Source: Diabrotica undecimpunctata (taxonomy: Eukaryota > Arthropoda > Insecta > Coleoptera > Chrysomelidae). From it: a stretch of DNA of 64,000 nt. Shown here one piece after another: positions 32,692-44,639 of this stretch. The position numbers and the translations under genes are program-made. The stretch covers positions 10,588,377 through 10,652,376 of the forward strand of contig NC_092810.1 in the NCBI RefSeq assembly GCF_040954645.1, written 5' to 3'. Position 1 is the stretch's first letter, and each line of letters opens with the position of its first letter. The notes under the pieces are model-generated. The model worked only from the letters and a program-made list of their open reading frames with translations, made no database searches and was not told the DNA's origin.

Positions 32692-33899
32692 ATAGTTTTA
32701 AGATACCCAAGGCAAATCACAACTAGAAGAATAAATATAATGTGATAACTAGACTTCGGCAAATATGCAAATAAAAATGTAGAAAATATGCGCATAAATA
32801 TGCACGTGTTTACCCGAAAATATGCAAATATTTTACAAAATATGCATACAAATAAATAAAAAAATCGTAAAATAGTAACAATTTTATTTAAAAAAAAAAG
32901 TGTACATAACTAAATATTTCCTACTATTCATTAAGATTTACATTTATTTTAAGTAACTACATCATTTTTAAGTATGAATAAACTTATTTAGAATTATGGT
33001 AACAATAAATGACCAAGTGGTGTTCAAAATTTTCTAACAAAAACTTGTGGCTTCTGTCTGAGTACATATGTATATGGAAAAACTTCGTTCAACATCAACT
33101 GATGTAACGGGAGCATTTTTCAAACTAACCAAAACATTTGGTTCTAAATTAATTGTTTCCGAAATATTTCCAGCTAGAACACTGACTACTTCAGAAAGAA
33201 TATGGTAACCTTTATTTTTTTCCATAGTAGCTTCAAATTTTTTTAAAATATCTTTTCCAATATTACCTCTAACGTTCCGACAACATGACGCAAATTCTTT
33301 TATTAATGCTGTACTTTCGAACAATGACAGTTTTGGTGATTCTAACTGAGTAATTGTTTTTTGAACAAAACTAAAATTTGATTTTATAAATGAAAGTTCT
33401 TGTTGAAGCAAGTTACTCTGAAAAGTTTGTTTAGAATCCAAAAGAGATTGGGAACTTTCATCTGTTAACGTATCAATTATGTTCTTTATTTTAACAAAAT
33501 GATCTGCATAAAAATTAGCTGCTTCTAACCATGTTCCCCATCGCGTTAAAATAGGTTGTGGTGGAAGAGGAATGTTAGGTAGGATTTCTTTATAAAGTTG
33601 AATTCTTATAGGAGATTTAAGAAATACTTTTTTGACACTGGATATCATGGTATTTACAAGAGGAAACTTTTTTCGTATTTCCTCTGCAACTCTGTTTAAT
33701 CCATGCGCTACACAAGTAACATGTATTAAATCTGGAAAAAATATTTTTAAATTTTGTCCTGCTTTCACCATATAAGGAGCAGCATCCGATAAAATAAGCA
33801 GTAATTTATTAGAAGGAATAGTTGTCGGAAGAAAAAAAGTCGCTAATGTTTCTTGTATAAAACGCGAAATTGTTAAAGCATTTGTTTTCTCAAGTTGCT

Positions 33900-33973
33900 G
33901 GCATGAAATAAGATGAGATTTTGGTAAGGTCTTAAAGAAGATACCTTACCAAAATCTCATCTTATTTCATGCC
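33900..33973. repeat. perfect 31-bp inverted duplication inside hAT copy A
   Basis: GGCATGAAATAAGATGAGAT... (33900-33930) is exactly inverse to 33943-33973, with a 12-base loop. Copy B has only one arm at the matching place (around 56735-56770), so the duplication arose in copy A. Confidence 0.95.
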
Positions 33974-34462
33974 ACCTTCCACTTCTTAAAGAACACCAAT
34001 CAATAAATGAGCAATATACTTTCCTGAGGAATCAGTGGTTTCGTCTACAGATATGTAAAAATAATTATCTGCAATTTCTTCCTAAATATTAATTAACACC
34101 GACGAGTATAGCCCATTCACATTATTTCTTCTTAGAGACCGATCACTTGGAACATTAAGTTTGCAATATTTTTTTAGAAACGAACTAAAATTTACATTTG
34201 CTAATTTTGAAAGCGGTATGTTTGCAGACACTAATGCGCGACACAAGTCTTCATTAAAAGTTTCTTGCTCATCTAATTTTTTTGAAGTAGATTGGAAACA
34301 TTTAGCCATTGAAGTTTGATGTTTTCCTCCTATTTTTCCTTTTTTTGCAATGTGTGAAGCAGTTCTCACATGTTGGTCTATCTGAAATTTCTTCTCACAT
34401 GCTATCTATAAATAAAAATAAAAACCTTTATTTTAACCCAACCTTTAAAATATAAAAATATA

Positions 34463-34975
34463 CAAGGTGTTTTTGGTTAATCAAATAACTGGTTTGGAAA
34501 AAAAACACTCGCTAAGTGAATTAAATGCAGTATTAATCCACAAATTAGTTTTTGTTACTAACCATTAGTACATCATATAACTTATTTTAAAATTCAACAA
34601 AAGTTTTTTTTTTGTTAATTCAATTACAATAAAAATAATTGTGTTTTAGAATAGCTGACTTCATAAAAAAAAGTAAAGGTGAAAAATTTTTCTAAATACA
34701 CACCATTGTATTGTACCATGGACAATTTTTTTCTCACTAAAGGAAGCTATTTTTCATTTAAAAACAACCTACGAGTACTAAATTTCAAGTAAATACGTTT
34801 ATTGGTTTTAAAGTTATTGTTGTTATTAACTAAAAGAATTTAATTTTTTTTAATTTTAACACCCTGTATCTCGAAAAGTAAATAAGTTTGACCCCTCATT
34901 AACTATATCGTTTTGTTCAATTTTTCGAGAAGTATCTACAGTCAAACGTTGTAAGTGTCATTTGGAAACACCCTG
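34463..34975. mobile_element. TA-flanked MITE in the intron of hAT copy A
   Basis: Starts TA|CAAGGTGTTTTTGG and ends AAACACCCTG|TA, mariner-type tips. The same insertion is in copy B at 55745-56256, so it predates the spread of this hAT lineage. Confidence 0.75.
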
Positions 34976-35699
34976 TATGTATGAAATATTAGATATTTAA
35001 TAGAAAATATTAGATACTTACAATTTTGCCACAGACTGAACAGTAGATTTTTCCCATATTAATTGACAGCTCTTTATAAGGTTTAATCCAAGTTGAAGCA
35101 CTGGTTGTTTTAGGCATTATAAAATCACAATCTTCCTTTTTGTTACGCACAACGAGTGTTTACGCTTTGAATATCAAAACAAAAATGATTTACAAATCTG
35201 AGCATCAAATTAGAAATGTTTAGGTACCTAATTCAATAAACTGGGAGATTTTGGAAAATCCCTAAATTAGGAACAAAACTATTAGCCGTTTACCTGCTGT
35301 TAAGATACAATAAATTGTAGATAGATTTGGGGATTAGATCATAAAATGCAAATGAGCGAACCCTTAGCGATTATCCAATAACTGAATGCCTCAGTGACCG
35401 AGACTTTCTAAGAATGTTGAGGGCTACTTAAATTGATCTTCTTTGAAATTGTAAATGTTTTGTACCTGTAGAGATTACGTACTTAGATCATTTCTTGATT
35501 AAAATCACTACAAAATTTTATACAAGAATTGAAATAAATTGGTATGTTTAAAAATTTTCAAATACAGTATAAAAATCTGAACTTTTATGCACTTTATGCA
35601 AACTTTTATACAAATATGCCAAAATATGAAATATTTGCATAAAATATGCACAATATGCAAAATATGCAATATGCATATTTGCCGAAGTCTAGTGATAAC

Positions 35700-37046
35700 A
35701 AAAAGAGAAATCAAACGATTTCTACCTAGCGAAACCGAATTCAAATTTTTACCACTGTGTTTCCTAAAATTTGCGAAATAAACAGCTGGATAAATTACTC
35801 GGCAAGGGAATATAAAATTGCATTCCACATGCCGTTCATTCTGGTCAAAATTCGTAGTGAATTCATATATGATATAATGTGATAATTTCATGATGCCCAA
35901 GGTATTCAACAATGATAATGAAAAATATCTTAATAATTGGTGATATTCAAGACATATCATGATTTAAAAAGGTGAATATAACAATATTAAATATATGTAG
36001 TGTTGTGAAGGCATACATAAATAGTAATTAAATAGTTTTAAGACGATTTTATTTAAAGTTATGCAATTCAAATGACATAACCTTCAAAACAAGTGACCCT
36101 GTATAAAGGATTCTCAGTAAATAATATTAGAACTTTGTTTTTTGTAAATTTGTTTACTAGACATATCTTTATTTAAAATTTGAGTGATACCAAGAAGTTT
36201 CTTTTTAATTTAATGTATGAGTTATATCTTTGAAAGATGATTGTTCAAACATTCAAAGTTTCTTGATGTAGTTTGGAGAGACATTTTCATTGGCAGGTTA
36301 CATCCTATATTTTTCAATTTAGTTTGTAAATATATAAAATTAAGTTATATACTGTATCCAGAAATTTAGTGTCTCATTATAAAAGTTATTTTAATAACAG
36401 CTGTAAAACTGAATAATCCCTTGGAAGTACTCTATTGTTGTATAATTATCACAGCTATCCAAGCTGACAGGACTGGCATATTATAGCCAAGTCAACTGGA
36501 GGTTAGTACATATAATCAGATCAAATATTATCATTCAAGCGTAATGTCAAAAAACTCTTTTTATAAACATACAAATTTCCCATAATTATTGTATTCTTTT
36601 ATTAACCATTATTTTAAGTCTCAACGAAATAAAAGCGCCCAAAATTATGAAGATCTCAATTTAGTTAAATTGACTGGACCGGTGGTGGAAATTAATAAGT
36701 TTTGGGAAAACGGGTAATATCCCAAACACATTAGAACTGACAAACCCGTATATACAGTTATAATGAGTAAACGTTTAACTTAATTGACCTATTAACAAAT
36801 TACTTGGAATTTATATAACTTTCTACCTGTTACTTATCGTTAATTGTTTTTTAATTTGAAGAGAGTTGTACGATGACAAACTAACACTTAAAAGTCTGCT
36901 TCGACGGAATTGGTTGTAAAGTCGTTTGAGTGTTCAGTTTGTGCAAAAAATTTGTTGAGTATTGTAATAAAAGTGTTTATTTTTTTAGAGTGTGTACACT
37001 TGCCGGTGAATCCACGTAGTCAAATTTACCTTTATTGTATGAAACA
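35700..37046. other. AT-rich spacer without recognised features
   Basis: No coding or structured repeat was noticed. A transposon end for the following IS630-like gene should lie here, but no inverted partner was found. Confidence 0.4.
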
Positions 37047-38408
37047 ATGTGGCGTCCCTGGAGTCCAGAGGATAATAGGGCAATTCTGCCAGTTAATGAA
37101 CCGGAAGCAAATCGACAAGGAGGTGATCTCATTCAAGTATTAGAACCTGAACAGCGCCAACGAATACATTTATCTACTGATGCAAAACAAATTATTGCTA
37201 ATGTTTTTTAAACTCTTGTCGAAAAAAATATGGACAGTAACGAAGCCTTACATGAAACGGCAACTTTGACTAAAAAACCATTATCCACAGTCAGAAAAAT
37301 TGTAACTAATCCTATTATACCAAGATTAATAAGACGGGATAACAGTATTTCTCGGAAGCTCGATCGTGCAGATGAAGATCTTATTCGTCGCAAAGTGTAT
37401 GCCTTGTATGAAGAACAAATTGTACCCACACTAGATATATTAGTTGACAGGCTTCACGTCGACAACACTGAAATTAAGTGCGGTAGAACAACTGTTTGGA
37501 AGTGTTTGCAACGTATAGGGTTTAAATACAAAAAAGTAGATAAAAGACAGGTACTTATGGAATCCAATCGTTTACGGATATGGCAAATGGAATATTTAAA
37601 CAAAATTAAACAGTGTCGTCGAGAGAATCGACCTATTATTTTTTTAGATGAAACGTGGTTTGATACACACGATACGCCATCTAAAGGTTGGGTAGATAAT
37701 AGTCAATCTTGTTCAACAAAAGCGCCTTTTAATAGAGGAAAAAGAATAACAATATTCCATGCTGGATCAGTCGATGGATGGGTTCCAAATGCCTTATCTC
37801 TATTAGTTAAAAACATCAGTGATTCATGTCTCGATTACCATGACAATACAACTTCAGATATATTTGAAGACTGGTTCAAAAATAAGTTAATACCCAACAT
37901 ACCCCCTAATAGTGTTGTAGTTATGGACAATGCAACATATCATAGCAGGCAATTAAATAAAATTCCCAGTTCAAGTGATACGAAAATAACAATACAGAAT
38001 TACTTGTATGACGAAGATATTTATTTTCACATAGATAATACTAAGAAGGATTTATTGGACATTTTAAAAAGTTTCGCATTGAAAAAAGAATACTTTTGTG
38101 ATAATTATGCCGAAAACATGGGTCATACGATTTTAAGACTTCCACCATATTACTGTGTATTTAACCCAATCGAACATATGTGGCATCAACTTAAGTCAAG
38201 AGTTAGAAGAAATAATACTTCGCCACATTTAAATGCATCTGTCCTGAATTTAATTGAAAAGGAAGTACTCAAAATTGATGCGAATAGTTGGAAAAATGCA
38301 GTCTCATATGTTATGAAAGCTGAGAATTCATATTTTCCTACATATAATATACAAAATATTATCATCAATTTAAAAGACGACAGTGATAGTGACACAGATT
38401 TAACATAA
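37047..38408 (+). pseudogene. IS630-like (DD82E/Sailor-like) transposase with one nonsense codon
   Basis: The frame starts at ATG 37047 (MWRPWSPEDNRAILPVNEPE) and is open to 38408 except for TAA at 37209-37211. An ATG at 37230 restarts it for 392 residues. HTH regions lie before and around TTVWKCLQRIGFKYKKVDKR. Catalytic residues are D in IIFLDETWFD, D in VVVMDNATYHS and E in CVFNPIEHMW. 81 residues lie between the last two, close to the DD82E spacing described for Sailor elements. The C-terminus is acidic (DDSDSDTDLT), as in the fossil at 6200-6243. From the internal ATG most of the N-terminal HTH would be missing, so activity is doubtful. No TIRs were recognised. Confidence 0.85.
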
Positions 38409-38440
38409 TATCTATGTGATGTAATATTTATACTCGTTTT

Positions 38441-38462
38441 GTGTGTGTGTGTGTGTGTGTGT
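38441..38462. repeat. (GT)n microsatellite
   Basis: Eleven GT units just after the transposase stop codon. Confidence 0.97.
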
Positions 38463-40268
38463 TTTGTGTTTTATTGGCACTGGTTTTCACAACCAACTGG
38501 CCAGTCAATTTCATAATGATTTTTTTAGACTATAACTTATCACTAACTCAGGGGAGTAATGTGTAGTCTCTGTGTTAAGTAAATGTCTTGTTACTTTAGT
38601 AAAGTCGACGTCATTGTCTTTACAAAGGGACGCTAATTGTATCCGAACGTTTGCGGTCCCTCAGGTGAGTACCGATTTACTCGTTTTAAAAGGTTCATAT
38701 TTATTCATGTTGACATGTTATGTTTAACTTTTCCGTTTCATGTCTGAAAAAGTTGACAAAAAATGATAAATTTCTTTATTAATAATTTCACGAAAAACAA
38801 TTATTCTTCACTAAAGGTTGTGCATCACATAAAATTATTAATCAATAATCTTATAAAATATTAAGTGGTAGATAGGGAAAATCATAATTATTAATTAATA
38901 CTGAAGTGATTTTAAATTTAGATATACAAGAAAATGTTTGTAGGTATTAAAAATTATGTCCAAGTTTAGATTCATGCCCTTCTAATAATTAAATAATACA
39001 TTTAAAGTAAAAAGTAAATAAAAAAATACTTTTGCATTTGTTGATTTTGTATATTGAATAAGTTATCAGTTTATGTATTTTTCCCTTAATTATCTAGATA
39101 TTTATTTAAATTAAATATGTAATGTAAATTCCAAATAAAATATAAAATTCGTTAAGCCGGCCCTTTTTACTATTTACCTGAAGAGGCAAATCTCTTTATG
39201 GCGTCGACTTTATCAGCGGGATACTTTTAAATTCTGCATAAGTCAGTTCTTATAATTGTGAATGAAGTACCAGTTATACCAGACTTCAGTCTTATAATAC
39301 AAAACATTAGGTAGATCCAAATTAGAATTAATTAGCTAAAATTTAAGAAATTAAGAAAGCATCATCAAATGATTTGTTAAAGTCATAATTTTGGGTATAT
39401 GTTAAATATGTAACTTTGAACTTATAAAAATAAAGTTTCAGGCACATAATTAACGCAAAATCAATTGGTAAAATCTTTATAAACAATATAAAAGTTATTT
39501 CAATACTCTATTTATACTAATTGTTTAAATATCTGAATTTAAATTTATAGAAGTAAGAACAAAAACTATAAACTTTGGTGACATGATGAACTTTAAATGT
39601 CTGTAAAATTTTAAAGAAAGCATCCTCAAAAATGAGACATACAGAAAATTAATGTAGAGAATGTATTAAATATAATTCCAATATGCAATTTTACTCAAAT
39701 AATAAAATTAAAACACAATTTGGACATATATTTTGAAATTTTATATCAAAAGTAGATTTGTTCTAAATGTCAAAACTGTTACTATTTTCTGATTGGTCCA
39801 TTTAAAATTTTAAAGCAAGAATTCTTTATTTTGTTTAATTTTCATTGTTTAATTCAGTCATTCTGTAGGTCAGGCTACAGAAATATGCGCTGGATTCACT
39901 GTACTAACAGCGTATCTAGAAATCTGATGACGCTTAATCATTTTAGCATCGCCTTAGTTTATTGCACACACCTGAACTATTATTTGCGTACGCAGTTTTA
40001 CGTTCATGCTGTCGGTATTCGTTTTTTCTGTTTTAAACAAACAACTTATTGAAATACCTACATCCGCTAGCTAACAACACAAAAATAGAAATTTCAAATA
40101 ACCTACAATCAGCGAGAAATCCACTTTTATATCGATGTAAAGCACCTGCACTTTTTTGTACTAAATACATCGGTGTATGACTATGTGTAGAATTGTTTGT
40201 GGTTTTTTCAGAACAACATTTTTTAAAGATGTTCTTTCTGTTTTGGATATTTTGCAATTTTGCAATAG
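38463..40268. other. AT-rich spacer without recognised features
   Basis: No domain was recognised. Short frames at 39831-40052 and 38186-38395 have no pattern. Confidence 0.4.
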
Positions 40269-40539
40269 GTACTGACCTGTGGCGCACCCATGGGGGGTTT
40301 TGGGGGTTAAAGAACCCTCCAGGGCATATAAAGTAAACAATATATAAAGAATAGTAGGAAAATGTAACTTGTCTTTCATACACAATACAAAAAATCCAAA
40401 ACGCTAATTGAATAATTAAATTACCACTTTAAATAATATGTAGAACACAATAATTATTCTATAAATACACAATAATTAATATTTTTCATTATATCTAGAT
40501 ATAGATACCTAATATTAGGCTTATAAGAAAGTAGACAGA

Positions 40540-41010
40540 ACGAGTCTGTTGCGAGTAGCATGCGCCTACAGGACTGTATCTGCGGCGGCCTTGTGGACTA
40601 TCACGGGTTGTGTTCCTCTGCATGTGTTAGCAGTAGAAAAGAGATATCTCTATGAAAGAAGAAAGCATTTGACAACAGCTATAAAAAAAAGAAGAAAGGG
40701 AAAGATCAATGGAAAGATGACAAGAAGAGTGAAACAACAAAGAAGATGTTGCCCAGTGGACCAAGATGCTGATCCCGAGCCTAAGGGACTGGGTAGATTG
40801 TCTGTTTTAGGGCGTATCTTCATAGGTTCAGAAAGACAGATACAGATAAATGCCTATACTGCGAATATTTCTACATTGTTACTCACTCAATGCTGGAGTG
40901 TAAAGGATGTACAGTGGAGAGAAACAGAATGTATAAAAAAGTAGGTATGAACCCTGTGACTGTAAGAGAGATGATCATGAAGAAGAAGAGAAACATCAAC
41001 CGGGCCAACG
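40540..41010 (+). pseudogene. R1-like LINE C-terminal fragment
   Basis: The frame reads RVACAYRTVSAAALWTITGC and VPLHVLAVEKRYLYERRK, then LGRIFIGSERQIQ and LTQCWSVKDVQWRETEC. RxxxAYRTVS.AAL.VIAG..P...LA is the block after the RT in R1/R2-type and other LINEs of insects. The zinc-knuckle-like tail expected after it is disrupted. It ends where an inverted repeat (41024) begins. Confidence 0.7.
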
Positions 41011-41023
41011 ACAGAGATAAGAT

Positions 41024-41082
41024 CTAATTACTATTTTAATGGAAATAAGTCGCAATTGAAGGTTAAAATAAGTTTATTGACG
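41024..41082. repeat. left copy of a 60-bp inverted repeat around an RT fragment
   Basis: Inverse match to 42282-42341, containing GAAATAAGTCGCAATTGAAGG and ATTGACGTT. A related string is at 47440-47465. Confidence 0.8.
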
Positions 41083-41084
41083 TT

Positions 41085-42243
41085 TGAATTTTTTATCTTT
41101 GATCTTGCACTGATAACTTGTTCATACTCCAACAATTAATAGAAGAAAGAATAGCGGTTGGTACCGAAGTACATCTAGCCTTCATCGACCTAGAAAAGGC
41201 GTATGATACAGTTAAAAAAACTTAAATTATGGCAAGCTTTACAACAACTCAACATTAGTCCATACCTTTTAGGAATAATCACAGAAATATACAGGGATAA
41301 CACTACTTACCTAAAAATCGGATATAGACTATCTAAACCAATAAAAGTAACTAAAGGACTAAAATAAGGATGCAGTATGTCACCCTTACTGTTTAATTTA
41401 TATATTGAGGTAGCCCTCCAAAATTGGAAAAACCGCTACCAGGGAATGGAAATCCCCATAGGAAATAACATACTATTCCCCCTGAACTTTGCGGATGACC
41501 AAGTCTTCCTAGCTCAAGATTCTTATGATCTAGAATTTATGATAAAGCCTATACAGAGAATATGTAAAATGGGGGTTACAAGTCAACATGAAGAAAACAG
41601 AATATTTAGTCATCAATTCAGATGCAAGCTTTGAAGTGTTGATAGACGAGGACGTGGAAATCAAACAAGTGGAAAAATTTAGATATTTAGGTGCACTCAT
41701 TGATAAAAACGGCTTGGGAGAAACCGAAATTAAACACCGAATTAATCAGGGACGTAAAATTGTAGGATGTCTGAACTCCTTATGGTAGGATCACAACATT
41801 TCCAAAAGGAACAAAAAATAATAGGGCAAACCATGGTTGAATCAGTTCTTTGTTATGTCTCTGAAGTATGGACAATTAATGCAGACCCGAAGAGAAGATT
41901 GTTGGCAGTTGAAATGGATTATTTGAGAAGAAGTGCTAGAACATCAAGGCAGAAAAGGAAGACCAATGAATCTATAAAAAATAACATGAATGCTACAGAA
42001 ACGGTCATTGACAGAATAGAAAGAAGAGGTTCAAAATGATTTGGACATCTATTGAGAATGCCTGACGAACGTTGGCCCCAAAAACTTCACAAATGGAAGC
42101 TCCCTGGAAGAAGAAAAAAAAAAGGTAAACCTCGACGCTCATGGAATGAAGGAATTAGAAGAGCAATGGAATCGAGAGGTTTGGAGGAGGAGCATGCATT
42201 GGACCGGGAGGATTGGCGGAGGAGAACGGGAATACGGCGATAG
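41085..42243 (+). pseudogene. RTE-like LINE reverse transcriptase
   Basis: The pieces are VHLAFIDLEKAYDTV (first catalytic D), LKIGYRLSKPIKVTKGLK followed by a stop where GLRQG is expected, and SMSPLLFNLYIEVAL. Then FADDQVFLAQD (FADD palm), KKTEYLVINSD, EKFRYLGALIDKNG and IEHRINQGRK (here IKHRINQGRK). The tail is GHLLRMPDERWPQKLHKWKL, RRKKKGKPRRSWNEGI and EDWRRRTGIRR. Several frameshifts and in-frame stops are present. The 3' end lies just before the inverse 60-bp repeat. Confidence 0.82.
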
Positions 42244-42281
42244 CCGTCTCCAAAATGTATTGTATTTACAAGTTGGATTAC

Positions 42282-42341
42282 AACGTCAATAAAGTTGTTT
42301 TAACCTTCAATTGTGGCTTATTCCTATTAAAATAGTAATTA
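42282..42341. repeat. right copy of the 60-bp inverted repeat
   Basis: Reads ACGTCAATAAAGTTGTTTT, then CCTTCAATTGTGGCTTATTC and ends ATTAAAATAGTAATTA. It is followed by ATGCCACAAGAAAATAGC, which resembles the tail of the LINE ending at 48795. Confidence 0.8.
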
Positions 42342-43275
42342 CTTTAAAATGCCACAAGAAAATAGCTTCAGAACAATATATAAGATCTAGATAAGAGAAG
42401 GGAGTGTTCCAAAAATGCCGTCATCCTTACAGTGGCCACCCCACTTTCGGAGTACGGTACGTGCGACAGTCAACTGCGCACAAGTAAGAGAGGGTGGTTT
42501 TAGTTGGTAGGCAGGATAATAGATACCTGAATCTTTGGCACTGCTATCTTTAGTACTTTAAGTTAAACTAAAACCCAAATTTTAGGGACTCAAAATGGAG
42601 GTAGCATAAAAAAATTTCAAAACCCCTCCCTTAAGACAAATTCTGGGTGCGCCACTGGTACTGACATAATATACAATGCTTTAATTTTGTTGTAGAAGTC
42701 TCAACCATTCGAAGAGTAAACACGTTATCATTAATTAGTAATAATTGATTTTTATTATTTAGGAGCTTATAATTATTATATTAGAACTAATTTGGGAAAA
42801 AGTGGGGAAGTGCCAAAATAGTACTAATAACATCATAGTATTAATAACAAGAAAAATAAATAATACCATTTCATTTACCTGTTGTCGGTGCGTATCTGTC
42901 AACTGATTTTCTTCTCGCATTATCAACTGTAATTTTTCACAGAATGTCAACAGCACGGTTAAATCATACTTAGCAGCGTTAGCTCAAAACTCCACTTTAT
43001 TACCAAATAGAGATCAAGCCATAGTTTTTACATCGATAGATGGTTGCAAAATTTAAATCTCACCAAAAGAAGTACCTCTAAATGAATCACCCTTTATTTA
43101 GACAGCATTCAGATGGCAATTCTTAATTCTTAATATTTATTTCAAACTGATAAAGAAATTTGCTATTGTTTGAAATAAAAGTAAATAATCAAAAAAGAGA
43201 TTATGCTAATTCTCAAGTGAATGAAGATTGAGTTACTATTTATTTATAAGTACAGTATTTCTAAGAAATCTAAAA

Positions 43276-44639
43276 TACAGTCAGGTGCAAAAAAATCGAT
43301 CCATTCCTTATTTCTTATTCATTTGAAGTTGTATAATTTTAGAGACATTAAATTACGTATTTAAAAATTTAGGTGTACCCTCGTATACGAGAAAAAAAAT
43401 AATATTTTTAATATTGCTTTTTATATTTCTTAAAACAAATTGGTTTTTCAGGTTTTTGTCAAAAAGCTGAAATGTTGGGTGTTAGTCGATCTTCGGTTCA
43501 AAGAGCAGTTCGGTGTTTTAGCGACACCGGTAACTTCACAAGAAGACCAGGATCAGGTCGTAGAAGGGTAACATCCGAAAGAGATGATCGATTTCTGGTC
43601 TCATCATGTTTGAGAAATCGGCATCTAACTTCAGTTGAACTGGCAAATGGTCTGAGCGAAGTGAGAAATGTGGATGTAAGTAGATGGACAGTTCGTCGAC
43701 GACTTGTAGAAGGTAATTTATTATCCAGAAGGCCAGCCCTATCTCCAATACTATCCATAGAACATCGCAGAGCTCGCCTTGCTTTTGCAAGAGAACATGA
43801 AAACTGGAGTGATGCAGATTGGGGCAATGTATTGTTCTCAGATGAGTCCAGATTTTGTCTAAGGTCACCAGACGGTCGAGAAAGGGTTTGGAGAAGGCAA
43901 GGAGAGCGATATTTTCAATGTAATATTGCGGAAAGAATAAGTTATCGGGGGGGCTCCGTTATGGTTTGGGCTGGTATCAGTTCAGAAGCCAATAATGATT
44001 TAGTTATTGTAGATAGAGGTTCTATGACTGCTGCAAGATACATAACAAGTATTTTCGATCAGCATGTGGTACCTTTTGCTCCTTTCATTGGACCTAATTT
44101 TATTTTTATGGACGACAACGCGCGTCCTCACCGTGCTAGAATCGTCAACCAATATATAGAGGAGGTGGGAATTGTCCGTATGAACTGGCCAGCTTGCAGT
44201 CCCGATCTTAATTCCATAGAACATTTATGGGATATGATGGGAAGACGTCTTCGAGCACGAGTACCCGTCCAAACAATTTGGCTGAACTTACAGCGGCTCT
44301 TCAAGAAATATGGGACCAATTGGATCAATTTGATATCCAGAGGTTAATTACCTCAATGCCTAGACGTGTACAGGCTGTTATAAGGGCCCGAGGGGGAAAC
44401 ACTAGATATTGATTTATTATCAATGTTTTTCTTAATCTCAGAAAGTTTTGAATATTCTTGTATTTTTGAGTTTTGGCGTATGTCTCTATAAATAAATGAT
44501 TTTTTTGGATAATCTGTAAAAATTATTTTAATCTAACATATACTTTTACATATATACCTGATTTAAAACTAATATCTTCAAAAGTTTTCTTTTTTCAACA
44601 AATAATACCCATGGATCGATTTTTTTGCACCTGAGTGTA
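43276..44639 (+). mobile_element. Tc1-type DD34E transposon, complete ends
   Basis: TA at 43276-43277 and 44638-44639 flanks a 1360-bp element. Its tips read CAGTCAGGTGCAAAAAAATC and, inverted, CACTCAGGTGCAAAAAAATC, both continuing GATCCAT. One degenerate transposase gene fills it. Single-mismatch TIRs and a nearly open gene suggest modest age. Confidence 0.92.
43472..44412 (+). pseudogene. Tc1 DD34E transposase, one frameshift
   Basis: The frame opens MLGVSRSSVQRAVRCFSDTG, the second half of the first HTH, and continues RRPGSGRRRVTSERDD (GRPR-like basic block) and VSRWTVRRRLVEGNL (second HTH). Catalytic residues are D in VLFSDESRFCL, the second D in FMDDNARPHRAR and E in SPDLNSIEHLWD, 34 residues apart from the second D (DD34E). 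Near 44265-44275 the frame shifts: RARVPVQT should continue as the other-frame NNLAELTAALQEIWDQLDQF up to IRARGGNTRY at 44412. The first 15-20 residues before 43472 are not in an obvious ATG-started frame, although the frame stays open upstream. Confidence 0.9.

Larger units (their letters stand above)
32984..35117 (-). pseudogene. hAT transposase, copy A (inactivated)
   Basis: Exon 1 (35117-35022) encodes 32 residues with CSVCGKI, half of a BED-type zinc finger. The intron (35021-34406) has GT...AG ends, and exon 2 starts at 34405 with ACEKKFQIDQH completing the finger. The catalytic region includes FYISVDETTDSS (in copy B) and [10 protein letters not shown], then CVAHGLNRV and PILTRWGTW. 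The C-terminal dimerisation block has [15 protein letters not shown]. Lesions are a nonsense TAG at 34084-34082 (copy B has GAG), a 31-bp inverted duplication near 33900-33973 that destroys the frame, and a 4-base deletion near 33070 after SFSIY. The T-run here has 7 T and keeps frame, unlike copy B. Confidence 0.9.
32742..35699 (-). mobile_element. hAT transposon copy A, with 8-bp target duplication
   Basis: GTGATAAC occurs at 32742-32749 and 35692-35699 around an element spanning 32750-35691. Its tips are TAGACTTCGGCAAATATGCA and the inverse TGCATATTTGCCGAAGTCTA. Inside each end are many ATATGCA/TGCATAT copies. It is nearly the same, in inverse orientation, as copy B at 55089-57925. It holds the transposase pseudogene and a nested TA-flanked MITE in the intron. 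It is 2942 bp against 2837 bp in copy B, because of a local inverted duplication here and a deletion in B. Confidence 0.95.
40269..42665. mobile_element. hAT-type insertion with 8-bp target duplication
   Basis: GTACTGAC occurs at 40269-40276 and 42658-42665. Between them the tips are C(T/A)GTGGCGCACCCA on the left and the inverse TGGGTGCGCCACTG on the right, followed inward by G-rich/C-rich runs (GGGGGGTTTTGGGGG and AAACCCCTCCC). CAGTGGCG-type tips with an 8-bp duplication are hAT features. No hAT transposase is inside: the 2.4-kb body is made of retrotransposon C-terminal pieces. Confidence 0.85.

Noticed and set aside
35508..35960. 150-codon minus frame crossing the right end of hAT copy A
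   Set aside because: It spans the transposon boundary and target duplication, and its residues follow the ATATGCA repeats.
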